Shown here piece after piece: positions 24,376-36,955 of a stretch of DNA of 64,000 bases (the first letter of the stretch is position 1; each line of letters begins with the position of its first letter). The position numbers and the translations under genes were made by a program. The stretch covers positions 34,459,501 through 34,523,500 of the forward strand of contig NC_073352.2 of NCBI RefSeq assembly GCF_027580225.2, in the 5' to 3' direction. This stretch comes from Misgurnus anguillicaudatus. Its lineage: Eukaryota; Chordata; Actinopteri; Cypriniformes; Cobitidae. The notes beneath the pieces were generated by a model. It had not been told where the DNA came from, did no database searches, and saw only the letters and a list, made by a program, of their open reading frames with translations.

Positions 24376-25507
24376 GACTCACCTAAAGGATTATTAGGAA
24401 CACCTGTTAAATTTTTCATTAATGCAATTATCTAATCAACCAATCACATGGCAGTTGCTTCAATGCATTTAGGGGTGTGGTCCTGGTCAAGACAATCTCC
24501 TGAACTCCAAACTGAATGTCAGAATGGGAAAGAAAGGTGATTTAAGCAATTTTGGGCATGGCATGGTTGTTTGTGCCAGACGGGCCGGTCTGAGTATTTT
24601 ACAATCTGCTCAGTTACTGGGATTTTCACGCACAACAATTTCTAGGGTTTACAAAGAATGGTGTGAAAAGGGAAAAACATCCAGTATGCGGCAGTCCTGT
24701 GGGTGAAAATGCATTGTTGATGCAACTGAGGTATGCAGCAAAGCATTTGTGAAGCCACAACACGCACAACCTTGAGGCAGATGGGCTACACCAGCAGAAG
24801 ACCCCACCGGGTACCACTCATCTCCACTACAAAGAGGAAAAAGAGGCTACAATTTGCACAAGCTCACCAAAATTGGACAGTTGAAGACTGGAAAAATGTT
24901 TCCTGGTCTGATGAGTCTCGACATTCAGATGGTAGAGTCAGAATTTGGCATAAATAGAATGAGAACATGGATCCATCATGCCTTGTTACCACTGTGCAGG
25001 CTGGTGGTGGTGGTGTAATGGTGTGGGGATGTTTTCTTGGCACACTTTAGGCCCCTTAGTGTCAATTAGGCATCATTTAAATGCCACGGCCTACCTGAGC
25101 ATTGTTTCTGACAGTGTCCATCCCTTTATGACCATCATGTACTCATCCTCTGATGACTACTTCCAGCAGGATAATGCACCATGTCACAAAGCTCGAATCA
25201 TTTCAAATTGGTTTCTTGAACATGACAATGAGTTCACTGTATTAAAATGGCCCCCACAGTCACCAGATCTCAACCCAATAGAGCATTTATGGGATGTGGT
25301 GGAACGGGAGTTTCGTGCCCTGGATGTGCATCCCACAAATTTCCATTAACTGCAAGATGCTATTCTATCAATATGGGCCAACATTTCTAAAGAATGCTTT
25401 CAGCACCTTGTTGAATCAATGCCACGTAGAATTAAGGCAGTTCTAAAGGCGAAAGGGGGTCAAACACAGTATTAGTATGGTGTTCCTAATAATCCTTTAG
25501 GTGAGTG
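24376..25507 (+). mobile_element. Tc1-like transposon, structurally complete, transposase dead
   Basis: The terminal inverted repeats are actcacctaaaggattatta at the left and its complement at the right, agreeing over 28 of the first 29 positions. They are flanked by the diagnostic TA dinucleotide (24374-24375 and 25508-25509). At 1132 bp it is somewhat shorter than full-length Tc1-like elements (commonly 1.3-1.6 kb). This fits an internal loss in the N-terminal half of the gene. Confidence 0.93.
24524..25468 (+). pseudogene. Tc1/mariner transposase pseudogene
   Basis: Three frame segments are visible. 24524-24706 encodes the N-terminal helix-turn-helix: MGKKGDLSNFGHGMVVCARR and then LGFSRTTISRVYKEW. 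24733-24957 encodes WSDESRH, which carries the first catalytic Asp. 24978-25349 encodes FQQDNAPCHKA with the second Asp and SPDLNPIEHLWD with the catalytic Glu, a DD34E arrangement. Stops after SCG and after HK, a frame change near 24960 and apparent loss of sequence between the helix-turn-helix and the catalytic core mean no functional enzyme is made. Confidence 0.92.
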
Positions 25508-25773
25508 TATAACCTTGATATCTTTAATAATGACTGAGTAAGGTCATTGAAATCAATGTGAAATCAATGATTGAAAACAATCAATTTCATAGGCAGGGTC
25601 GTAAAAATGAATCACAGTTGTCACACAAAGAGTGATGGTTTATGAATTAATGAAACGTCTATGAATAATACAAGAACTTTATTACATAACAATTTATCAC
25701 TGAGGTGAAAGTTGTCACAAGATGCTTTTTACTTTGCTATTATTTCTGTATTATTTGTTGCTTGCAGTGGTAA

Positions 25774-25962
<189 letters not shown>

Positions 25963-26135
25963 TAACAATAAATACAACTTGAGACACTTATTCAAAGACA
26001 CTGGATTTGGCATCATGTAGTGCAGTACTGATCAAATAAAAGCTTTGTTGCCAGATGCATACTAAACCCCCTAAAGAGACCTCATTAAGGTTTAAGATTA
26101 TGTTGATGTTAAAGTACATTTATAGACTGTGTTAA

Positions 26136-26308
26136 AAGTGCAATGTGGGACTTTGCAGAAATGTAATATAATATATATAACTATATTATCAGTGGTGTAG
26201 AAAGACCTTACAAAACAAACTTTATTATTTTTATCTACATATAACTCCTTACATGGAAGTCACTGACATGTTTCTACAGTAGCCCTGAATGGACAAACTG
26301 CTTTATAG
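26136..26308 (+). mobile_element. fragment of the TTAA (aggtgca) MITE family, copy C
   Basis: The left end follows TTAA (26132-26135) as aagtgcaatgtggga. The body matches copy B, including the actatattatcag and acatggaagtcac blocks. The right part is missing where the hairpin at 26308-26433 begins. Confidence 0.65.
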
Positions 26309-26433
26309 TAAAGCAATAAGCCCCAAGAAGCAGTGGGTTACCAGTGCATTTTATAACAGCTAAGGGGGGTTGTTAGGCACGACGCGAAGCAGAATGCACT
26401 GTAACACCACTGCTTCGAGGGGCTTATTGCTTT
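26308..26433. repeat. 126-bp foldback hairpin
   Basis: Arm one starts aaagcaataagcccc and continues gaagcagtgg. Arm two reads accactgcttcgaggggctt then attgctttt. The arms pair over about 40 bp. The apex contains gacgcgaagcag, similar to the apex of the 9559-9699 hairpin. Confidence 0.82.
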
Positions 26434-26680
26434 TATAAAACTGTTACTTCATATGCATAGAAGGATTTCATAAAATAAAACACAAATAAGTTGTAATTAT
26501 ATTAGTACAAATATTACTCTTCCGCAAAATCATGTAGTTCCTCAGAATCAAGTGTGGCTGAAACTGAGCGCAGTGTCCAACCAACACAGACGCTGCAAAG
26601 ATTTTATCATGGCTTAGAACGTGTTTCAACCAATCAGAATGAAGGACCAGAACGAGCCGTTTCATAATAAATATTATATG

Positions 26681-27758
26681 TAATGCGGCTCTCACATAGG
26701 AAGGGGTGTGCGCTGGGCTTGCCGCTTGTGCTCTGCTGGCCAGACCCGAGTATAAGCTCTTCGTCCATTTTTTTTTTTGACGCCCCGTTTCTATTGGCCG
26801 CGCGGGTAATCGTCACAGAGCGCAGCGCAAGTGTTATGGTGCGTTTACACCAACCGCGGTAGAGGCTTGAAGCGCGAGTGATTTCAATGTTAAGTCAATG
26901 TGCAGACACGTTGACGCGCGTCAGTAGGTCCCGCGGCGCGGAAGAGGCGTTCAGCGCGGAGCGGAAGGGGCAAATTGAGCGTTGTGCGCGGTACGCACAA
27001 ATGCTGCTTTTATGCATTTTGCGGTTCACGCGAATTTGCAGCTGACGCGCGAGTTGAAAAATTTGAACTTTGGTGGAATTTCGCTCCGCGTTAACCAATC
27101 AGGAGCCTGCCTGCTGCTGTGGTTGCAGCCCCGCCCAGAGTCACTCATTCAACCAAGGCTTGATATTGTCTGTAAGCAGTCACTCAGAGCTATATGGCAC
27201 AAGTTGTTATTTCTATAGAGGAGACAGGAATAAAAAGGACCTCGCTTGGAAGAGTGTCAGTAAGGACTTTTGGCAACCTGGTAAGTTGTAATACACACTT
27301 CACTTTTACGTCATGTGACGTTTATCGACCCCCTATAGTAAGGTTACCCAATACAAACTGGTAACTCTCTTGATAAATGCACAAGTAACATCAGTCATCT
27401 TGCAAACAGACACTCGCACAGCAGTTGCCCCTCCCACAAGAAGCGGATTTTGCTTCTGACACGCGTCAAATGCTTGCTTTTTCCGCACGTCTACTCCGCT
27501 CTACACGCGCGAATGCATTCAAAGTGTTCAAGCGGCAAACTAGGCGCGGTAGACGCGATTTTGACGCCCAAAACGCGTTTGGTGTAAACTCAGCATTAAA
27601 CTATTTTGAACTTTGACTGCGGCGTGAGCGCAAGCTGCGCTCGCTGCGCCCACGCTTTGCTCGACGCAACAACAAACCGCCCTTGCACGGCGCAAGCCAT
27701 TGAAATGAATGGGTTTCATAGCGCAGCGCGCACTGTGTCCTATGTGAAAGCCGCATAA
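26681..27758. mobile_element. MITE with atgcggct ends, split by a Harbinger-like MITE
   Basis: The left end atgcggctctcacatagga is mirrored by tcctatgtgaaagccgcat at the right. Its own sequence is about 320 bp, GC-rich with gcgcag/ctgcgc motifs. The centre (26837-27595) is a later insertion. The ORFs at 26634-26816 and 27540-27761 fall in it and have no recognisable domain. Confidence 0.75.
26837..27595. mobile_element. Harbinger-like MITE with TTA duplication
   Basis: The ends are tggtgcgtttacacca and tggtgtaaactcagca, flanked by TTA at 26834-26836 and 27596-27598. A 3-bp TWA duplication is the PIF/Harbinger signature. The inner gcggtagaggc(t/g)t(g/c)aagcg and gatttcaatgttaagtcaat blocks recur at 54439-55022, another copy of the family. 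Confidence 0.78.
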
Positions 27759-27954
27759 CATCTACCCATCGTATATAAGATGTACCCATGTTCGAAAAAA
27801 CTTTCCGAGACTTTTAGGAAAGAGGAGGCATGAGTTTCGCCTAGAAATACTTTGTCACAAGCTCAAATGTTTTTCGACATTTTGCATTTGTTTTGCATAA
27901 GGATTACAACTCCGAAACTGTGTTAAGTCAGAATGCATGAAATAGCGTTAAACC

Positions 27955-28112
27955 CTCCTTTTTTAATATCCAAAGATCCTTTCTGTTTTACAAAAGGTTC
28001 TTTGTAGTGTAAAGGGTTCTTTAAAGATCCTTTGACTGAATGGTTCTTTAAGGAACTTCTATGGCATTGCTGTGAAGAACCTTTTAGGCACCTTTATTTT
28101 TAAGAGTGGATT
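27955..28112. repeat. half copy of a 'ggttctttg' foldback repeat
   Basis: Repeated ggttcttt / aaagatcc / gaacctttt motifs in both orientations resemble the complete palindromic element at 52122-52430, but only part is present and no target duplication was found. Confidence 0.5.
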
Positions 28113-29849
28113 TTACAGAAAGAACAAATAAATGAAATAGAAGAAAAGTACAATATGTCATCTTTAGTTAAATGCCTGGGGCATATGTTCTGTATCAGCA
28201 TTCTGTGACACGTTATGCTGTCAAAAACGCTAAAATGACCTTCACGCCTTAAAATTCACAAAGATCCCAGAGGCCTCTGGCCCCGGAGTCCTCTGCCCCA
28301 GATAAGAGACAGCCGGGCATTTCTAAGCACTTCTGAGAGGATTTATCAAGCTCAGGTAGGGAACAATTCGGTTACCGTGGAGATTCCCTGAGCTCTGTGT
28401 TGCTAAGCAGGTAATGTTCAGAAGATGAGTCTTCCTGGCATGGGTTCAGATGTCTCTTTGTCTGCAATCTCTATCCTGCTTTCAGTGACTCTCTCTCTTT
28501 CTTCTCTCTCTCTCTCTCTTTTCTGGCAGTTCCCGCTGCCCCCTTCTCTATTCGTTTGTTATATGAGTCTTTTATACAACCTGCCATCCGTCAAATGTTA
28601 AAAGTTAGTGTGTCACAAGAGAGGCTGTCTCCAAATAAGAACCAGTGTATTAATTCCTTGTGTTAATTGTAGAACATCACAAAAATAGATTAATTATTCA
28701 TTTGGCATGAATATAACATTGATTACCGTGTTGACACTCGTAGGAGTTTTATGAGGCATTGAGGTATTAAAGTTAAAATAGAGATCTCAGATCTGCGTTG
28801 AGTTCACAGCAACAGTGGTGGAAAGCTGAATTATTGAAACTCACTCCGGGCTAAATCGTTGATGCATAGTTCATCGTGACGGTTGTTTGTGCAGGTTGAC
28901 GTGTTTTTCAGGTTGACGTTTTATCATTCTGATGTGGTTTCAAACCCGTCTGACTTTCTTTATTTTGTGAACTACAAAAAGAGATGTATTGCGTAATGTC
29001 CAGAGTGTTGCTTTTCGTAATGGGGAATGAAGCTGTCAAGCGTCCGTGGCAGAAAAAGAGTCATGCGGTTTTTGAAACAACATGAGTGTGAGTAAATGAT
29101 GTGCCACAGATGGGTAAATGTTTTTAACAGTTTCATCTGGCTTTATTTATTTCACTGTTCAGATTGGCACCTGCTGGTTTTATAACCTGAATCCAGTATG
29201 GTTGGTTTTTCAGAGAGTCTTTTTTGATGTAACACAAAATTTTTAAAAACACAAGGCTTCTCTTCTGCATCCTTTAATCTCTGTGAAGTACTGAAGCGTG
29301 TTCAATTATACTTTTCTTCTCTACAAAACACTGAAGCTTCTACATCCAGAGATGATGAAAGAATTGAGGTACAGCAAGCAAATCACCTGCTACCCAGACA
29401 ATTATTATGCATGACTACTGACCTCTACTTTGCATTTACATTTATTATGTTAACTAAGTTGCTAGAGTAACAGCCCTGGATTTTACTTATTGGAAACATT
29501 TAGGGTCCTATTATACACCCCATGCAATGCGACGGCAGGCACGATTTGCTAGTTTCAGCCTGACGCAGTTATCATTTTTGTGTCTAGCACCATGTTGTTT
29601 AAATAGCATATGCACTTGTGCCCATCTGTTTGCCCATGTCTAAAAACGAGGTGTGTTCAGGTGCATTGTTGGCACATTGCTATTTTCAGGCAAATGAAAA
29701 CGTTTGCGCCATTGACCAACTAAAACCAACAGCACAGTATTTTTTTATTAAAAGTGTGCATTAGTAACATGTAAGATAGACTCTGATTGGTTTATTGCAC
29801 ATTACACCCAGACTGGATTGTTAAAAAATAGGGCTCTCTTAGTTTTTAA

Positions 29850-29958
29850 CTCTTTCCCTGTCAGCGTTTTTAAAAAAGTTGCCAGCCAATGCAACCATTT
29901 TTCATGATTTTCACAAAAGTTTAATGCCTTTCAGAAAATGTTCTTCTTTAAATATATA

Positions 29959-29989
<31 letters not shown>

Positions 29990-30334
29990 CAATATATCAA
30001 ATGAAAGAACAGATCCTCTGCTTTAAAAAAAACAGTTTCATCCCACCTTCATTAGTTCTCTTTTTTTGTCACCTCTTAACACCAAAATTTGAGCAAAAAG
30101 CTGAGATAAATCCATTTTTGAATGACTTTTGATAGAGATCAGATTCAGAGCGATCCTCAAAACTTACACGGACATACAGATGTTTGCCCTAGGGCGATAC
30201 TTCCGGGTTTTATAAGTTGCAGAAGACCACCTGGTGGGTAATAGCGGAATTACGGATTGCCGGAAATACTTTTCATTGGCAGGGAAGCATTTTCTCTTAA
30301 TTGGCGAGTTAACTCATGAGTGGCGAGGAAAGAG
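29850..30334. mobile_element. TTAA-flanked MITE (ctctttccctg family), copy 1
   Basis: The element has ends ctctttccctgtca and tggcgaggaaagag, with TTAA at 29846-29849 and 30335-30338. It contains an (at)n run at about 29955-29988. A second copy lies at 59911-60710. The ORF 29938-30132 is an artefact of this repeat. Confidence 0.82.
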
Positions 30335-30374
30335 TTAAGTTCACTGTTTTAATTTTTTTTTAAAGTTATATTAT

Positions 30375-31530
30375 ACACTAGTCAACGTTTGAAGGGGATC
30401 AAAACCTTTAAGTGCTATAATAAAGTGCTTTTCAACCTAGAAAATGTGAAAAAGATCAACCCAGTAATTTAGTTTTGGTAAACCATTCTCTGCAAGCATG
30501 TGAAAAAAAATCTCATTGAAATTTGGCTCCCCTTGTGATGTCAGAAGGGGATCTTATTATAATAATACCGCACCTCAATCTGCACTATCCAACCACGGCA
30601 CTGCCATTTAGTGCAGAGATAGAGAGAGAGACAAAATAATTGACAGCTTCAATTTTAACAAACCACCATTATGGTGATCAGTGTTTGCATTTCATTTGCA
30701 TTTAAAGGGACACCCACATGGTATTTTGAGCTAAAATTTCACATACATACTCTGGAGACGCAAAAGATTTCTTTTAGATCTTAAAAAATCTTGTAAAATG
30801 TCCTCTTTAAAACAAACACCTAGTGATGTAGTACTCAAGTCCAAGACCGGTCTCGAGACCGATTTTTGCTTTCTCGGACTCGTCTCAGACTTGTTCCTTC
30901 AAAGACTCGATCTTGACTCAGTCTCGGACCACAGTGGGAGGAGAAAGACTCATAATAAGACAGAGTCCTCGAGACCAACGCATTTTTTTATGTTCATATA
31001 AAAAACACACAACAATAATAATAAAATGCAATGTTGACGTGCATTATTTGAAAATGACATCCCATGGTGCAATGCAAAGATCTGCCATCAGAGCCGTTTA
31101 TTTATCTCTAGAAAAATAGGCAGTAGATAATGCATGTGATAGGGATTTGTTTAATGATAGTAAAAGCATAGTCCATATTAAGACGTTAAGACTGATCCTC
31201 TAAACAATTCCCAATCTAGCTTAGTCTTTAGGCCTAACTGTTGATTATTAAATGGGGTGATATTAAATTATGAATATGAAAACTGACATGCTTTTATGGT
31301 CGTTGTCTCGACTCGGTCTCGACTCAGACTTCCTTCCTTAAAGACTCGGTCTTGACTTAAACTCGACTGTATTTGAAAACCAACGGACTCAGTCTCGACT
31401 CTGTCTCGACCCTTTAAAGACTCGTCTTGACTCGGACTCGGCATAAGCGGTCTTGTCCCCATCACTACAAATACCCGTTCTTGTGCAATTTTGATTAACT
31501 ATTTTTATCCACTTCAAATGTGGACTTGTA
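30375..31530. mobile_element. foldback MITE (actagtcaac ends) split by two younger elements
   Basis: The left arm cactagtcaacgtttgaa (about 30376) and right arm ttcaaatgtggacttgta (about 31515) match the arms of the intact 130-bp copy at 52893-53022. Between them lie a truncated TTAA MITE of the type at 35088-35569 (about 30411-30808) and a hAT-like MITE (30821-31467). Confidence 0.68.
30821..31467. mobile_element. hAT-like MITE rich in ctcgagac/gactc motifs
   Basis: The ends tagtgatg and catcacta are perfect complements. The flanks caaacacc (30813-30820) and caaatacc (31468-31475) form an 8-bp duplication with one mismatch. The interior has many tctcgactc / gagtcgaga repeats in opposite orientations. 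The ORFs at 30798-31001 and 31268-31465 are frame readings of it. Confidence 0.8.
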
Positions 31531-33173
31531 TATTTATATTATTGTTAAATTGTTAGATTATATATACAATTTTTCCATCTCAAATTAAGACAATTTACAT
31601 TCTTGAAGCAGCCTGAAAGCTTCCTTTTAGTTTTAACAAAATAACTTTTTCACAGCGTGCGTTCTGCAGAGTCAGCCGACAGCCTCCTTATGGCAATTTT
31701 ATCTGGTGAGTGATGTGTCGTCACCGCGCTGTCATTAGAATGATTTCTGCATTTGGCGAGTTTTCTAATGGTCATGGAAAGTCATCCATCCTACACTCAC
31801 CGTCTGCGCTCCTGTGGTTGTCAGCTCGTTTCGAACAAACGGTCATGTGTCGCTGTCACTTCCGTCTCTCCGGGATCGAAAAATGAAGAGTTTGACGGCA
31901 AGAAAATTAATTGGAGCCATTTGTTTATGAGCAGAGTCTCTAGCAGTCCCTGGGCCCGTCGAACTGTCAGCCGGTTCTGTCATCGTAGACCTGCGGCAGA
32001 CTCACTTTACAATGTCCCTGAGCCTCAGCTGAGAAGATTTGGAGCGCTGCACGCTGGCAGTGTTAATGTGCTGGAGGAATCTCATTAGGGTTATTGTCTC
32101 ATTCATCCCCATACAGAGCAAAACTATCTTCTATATTTTATTATTTCTCAAAAAAAGAGGAATTCAGACATTTCCTTCTTTTTCACCATCTAAAAATACT
32201 TTCGTTTGCATTATCAGTTCTTTGAGAGGGAAAGAAATTAGAGGGAATTAAATAGTGATTTAGGAGGCTAAAGGGGTTGTCATGTTTTTGGATCATTAGA
32301 AGGCCAAAGACTGGAGAGAATGTGTCTTGAGATGAACAGCGGGGACTTCCCTACAGATATTTAATCTTTTCAGAATGTTAAAATATTTTCCATCATATTT
32401 AAATATAGAGACAACGATAATAAAACCAATTGTACTATAGATTGATATTCCTGTGTAAGCTTGCAGTCAAAACAATGGGTCGTGCATGCATTATTTTTAT
32501 TTTTACCCACATTTGAACCTCTCAGAGAAACTTTTCACCAAATTCATAGTATGTGCATACAAACATATATTTGTTCTTAACCTCGTGGTAATGTTGATAA
32601 ATTCAGAGTTTTCTAAAGGAGCATGCATGTGCCCGAAGGTAGTAATTTGCATTACACCAGATCCAAGGGCTTTACGCAATGCAGCACTTATTCAGAAAAA
32701 CTTGATGTATGTCACCAAAGCAAAAGAAACTTCAGTGTTATTTTTTGTAACAAATATTTTGAATAACACCATGTTTATTAACAATATTCATTTTTTGTGA
32801 CCCCTCCTGGCAAATTGAGTTACAATGTGACACAACAATTCAAAAATGAGTAAATGTTATTTCACAGAGCTTGTTTGAAGTCAATCAAGTCATCAAAGAT
32901 AATTTTGAGAAAAATCAAGTTAAAGTTTTTGTGTCTGATCTCTTTTAATAACTCTTTTAACATCAAACATCAAGTCCTGCACTTTATTTTCTCATTTCTG
33001 AATGTTTTAAAACCAAAACTAAACCATCAGATGCACAAAGGCTTTGCTTCCGATGGACACGCATCCTTTGTATTAGGAAATATTAAGGAAGGTACACCTA
33101 AAACATACAAATAAAGATCATTTTAGACAGTCAATTACTTTTTGGAGCATTGGGATCACTAGACGAAGGCTTA

Positions 33174-33711
33174 ACACTGCAAAAAAATGACTTTAATATT
33201 TTTGTCTTATTTTCAATACAATATTTAAAAATTCTTAAATTAAGATGTATTTTCTTGATGAGAAAAATGACCTCAGAAAATAAGCCTAGTTTTTAGACAG
33301 AAAATTTCATATTTAAGTGAATTTGTGCTAGAAACAGGCACAAATATCTGAATCGTGAAATAAGTTGACTTTTTTCTAAAACACTTACAATACACTGCAA
33401 AAAATGATTTTCAAGAAAAAAATTCTTAGTATTTTTGTCTTGTTTTCAGTAAAATATCTAAAATTCTTAAATTAAGATTCTTTTCTTGATGCACAAAACA
33501 ACCCAAGAAAATAAGTCTAGTTTTTAGACCAAAAAAATTCAATTCAAGTGATTTTGTGCATAAAACAAGCAAAAAAATCTGCCATTGGCAGACTAGACTT
33601 ATTTTCTTAAGTCATTTTGCTCATCGAGAAAATACATCTTAATTTAAGAATTTGTACATATTTGTATTAAAAACAAGACAAAAATACTAAGTAAGAAAGT
33701 CATTTTGGAAG
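33174..33711. mobile_element. two stacked copies of a foldback MITE (acactgcaaaaa ends)
   Basis: acactgcaaaaaa occurs at 33174 and again at 33393. Each is followed by the tatttttgtctt and ttcttaaattaagat blocks. The closing arm (tacatcttaatttaagaa) leads to aagtcatttt at 33711. A separate clean copy is at 60099-60426. The arrangement looks like one copy inserted in, or duplicated beside, another. Confidence 0.7.
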
Positions 33712-34299
33712 TGAATGTACTTATTTTTTTTATAAAATTCTCAGATTAGAAGATTGTGTTCTTCACAAGATGCGTATTCTGACTCATTTAGACAACACGG
33801 GTCACGTTTTACTGTGGTTTCAGAGACTTTATCTTTGTTAAAATAGCTATAGGCCTAGATCAAATACTTTGATGTTTGGATATCTCATTTTATGTATCTG
33901 TATAAATTAATAAATAATCTATAGTGTTCCTGTAGCTCAACTGGTAATAATCTTATATGTGTAGAAATAATATATCAATATTATATAAAATATTGTAAAA
34001 TCTGTTATAATATTTGAATTATAGTGTACATCATTGGGTGCATGTGGATTAAGTTGTTATTTAATTTTTTTCATGCATTTAGAATAAATTTTAGTACAAA
34101 GATTTTGGGGAATCATGATTTATAAAAGAAAGTTTCATGCACAAATTTAATCAATGAGCCCATATGTTTTGTGAATCCAGGATCATTGACCAGCCCAACA
34201 CATTGGCATCACATAAACAATGCTTCACAATGGTTTCCACCTTGTTCTTCTGATGTCCTCTGAGTTGCCCAGATTACAGTATTTTTGTCTGTATAATAA

Positions 34300-34593
<294 letters not shown>

Positions 34594-35087
34594 TGAGATT
34601 GATTGACGTGGTGACAGTTCATTAGGTTTAACGGTGATGTGACGTCTCAGGAGATGAATGAGTGGACTAATGAGGATTCAGACCTGAAACTAAGAGGCTG
34701 ATATGGATTAGTGGTATCCCACAGGAAAGAGAAATTCCAGATGAGGTCTTTTGAGAATCTTATTTGTTTTGTCTAAAGAGAAGCTTAAATTGGAGCCAAT
34801 CTGAGACATTTGCCTAAACCTCCTCCATAAGTTCTCAAATGTTTCTGCAATCTCAGGGGTGTCTTGATATCGGTTTTTGTATATCCTAAGACATTTAAAG
34901 AGAAACATGATACCTTTGATACTAAAATAAATCAGAAGATACAAAAGGGAGCTGTAAGCAAAAATTCTCTCGGTCTGTGTGCAGAGAGCTTATTCTTTGT
35001 CTTCTGTCATGTTATGTTTTTGGTGTTGTTTGGTATGCATTATGATATCAGTAAAGAAAAAATATTTTTGATATTTTTCCTGCTTAA

Positions 35088-35569
35088 AGGGGCCATAGCA
35101 CAAGACTTTTTTAAGATGTCAAATAAATCTTTTGTGTCCCCAGAGCACACATGTAAAGTTTTAGCTCAAAATACCATATAAATAATTTATTATAACATGT
35201 TAAAATTGCCACTTTGTAAATGTGCCGTTTTGGGTGTGTCCTTCAAAATGCAAATGAGCTGATGAAGTTCAAACACTGATCACAATGATGGTGGTTTGCT
35301 GCAATTAAAACTCAATTGTGCTTTTCTCTGCACTAAATGGCAGTGCTGTGGTTGGATAGTGCAGATTAAGGGGCGGTATTATTATAATAAGAGCTCCTTA
35401 TGACATAAAATTTTAACCACCTATTTTTTCATGTGCTTGTAGAGAATTGTTTACCAAAACTAAGTTACTGGGTTGATCTTTTTCACATTTTCTAGGTTGA
35501 TAGAAGCACTGGGGACCCAATCATAGCACTTAAACATGGAAAAAGTCAGACTTTCATGCCATGGCCCCT
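35088..35569. mobile_element. 482-bp TTAA-flanked MITE (aggggccat ends)
   Basis: The ends aggggccatagc and catggcccct are flanked by TTAA at 35084-35087 and 35570-35573. A truncated reverse copy lies at about 30411-30808. It contains the diagnostic tgcactaaatggcagtgctg block, which is seen inverted at about 30598-30612. Confidence 0.82.
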
Positions 35570-35819
35570 TTAAAATCGGACGCTTTAACAATACCATTAA
35601 ACTTTTTTTAATTAAAAGTTGTAGCCAAAAGAACAAATTAAAGCAAGATTTGACATTTTCATGCAGAAAATATAAAAAGCGTTTATTGAAAACATAAATT
35701 TCTTTAACCAAACACTTGAACAAACAGACTTATCTAGTTTTTACAGGTGCAGAAAAATGTAAAACTGTATTTACTGTAGGCATAGATAAATAATAAGAGT
35801 TCTGTACATGGTAATGATT

Positions 35820-36308
35820 GTTTCCTCCTTTGTAAGTAAACCTCGTGCATGCAAAAGACTGCTGGAAAACAGACCAATCTCAACAAAAATTATTTTTTAC
35901 ACGCCCAACAGTAAATTACACATTAAATTAAGTGTTGTTGCAATGCTTAAAACAAAGTTGTGACTGCTGAGTAGATGCTATATGCTAACATTTAGGCTGA
36001 AGTTCTACTATTGACATTACAGTAACGTTTTGCAGGTCCATATCTGATACAGACTCAAACATAAGATCTGTTTACACACACACAGAAGCTGCTCTGAGAA
36101 ACAGCCAATCAGAGCAGAGCTCAACATTATTATTCATGACCTTTTCAAATAAGGTAATAATTGACCATTTCATTCTAAAGTTAGATCCTAGGGTTGATGG
36201 ACATGCAAAACTGACTCTGGGTCATTAATAGAGCAACAAACCTTCTATGTAGTTATCAGAGAAGAATTTAACAGATTATTACAGTGCATTCTTTGGCACC
36301 TTTAATGT
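35820..36308 (-). repeat. repeat shared with 62027-62450
   Basis: On the - strand it begins aaggtgccaaagaatgcact (from 36308). It shares with 62027-62450 the catgaataataatgttgagc block and the gctaacatttaggctga / agcgctaactcagcag ends. It is probably another TTAA-type MITE, but the left limit is unclear. Confidence 0.55.
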
Positions 36309-36834
36309 TTTACATATATTTATTATTTAAAGGCATTTGTTTTTGTTATCTTTACATTTAAAGTTATTTTGTATTGCAGTTAAGAAACACTGATTTTAGT
36401 TTCAAAGTAAAATTGAACCAAGATCATAAGCCTTATCAGCACACTTTATAAAATACATTTATTTGTAAAATTGATAACTATAAAACCGCACACTTTTCCC
36501 AAGTAAAATGTTATTTCTGGTCAAATGATTTTAATGACTATTTTGATTCCAATCTTCTACAAGTATTTGTGTGATCTAGTGAGGTCAACCCTTAAATTTA
36601 CTGTCACCCTCACAGAATCTCTCCACATTCACGCAGAATCATATCCAGAGTAATGTCTTCATTATTTCAGATCGATTCATGTTGGTTTCATAATGGTCTC
36701 TGTCATTCACCAATTTGCCTTTAGTAGCACAGAATCATTGCTTATTCATGAGACATTCTTCTCCTCAAATCGCATTCTTCCAGCTAAAGGGCAGTCAGCC
36801 AATCACGCGTGACATGGCATAGAACATTTGCATT

Positions 36835-36955
36835 ACATTAATGCATTTGTCAGACACTTTTATCCAAAGCGACGTGTGCATTCAAACTATACATTTGATC
36901 AATATGTGTGGTCCTTGGGATCCAATTCATGACCTTTTGCTCTACTGACGCAATA
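36835..36955 (-). repeat. degenerate tRNA-derived SINE
   Basis: The tttatccaaagcgacgtgtg core and a degraded box region (ttgggatccaattcatgacc) match the SINE at 23038-23290. It is too decayed to carry a usable promoter. Confidence 0.6.

Noticed and set aside
31753..32088. 111-codon + strand frame in an intron
   Set aside because: No recognisable family, no splice sites, ordinary intron composition; most likely chance.
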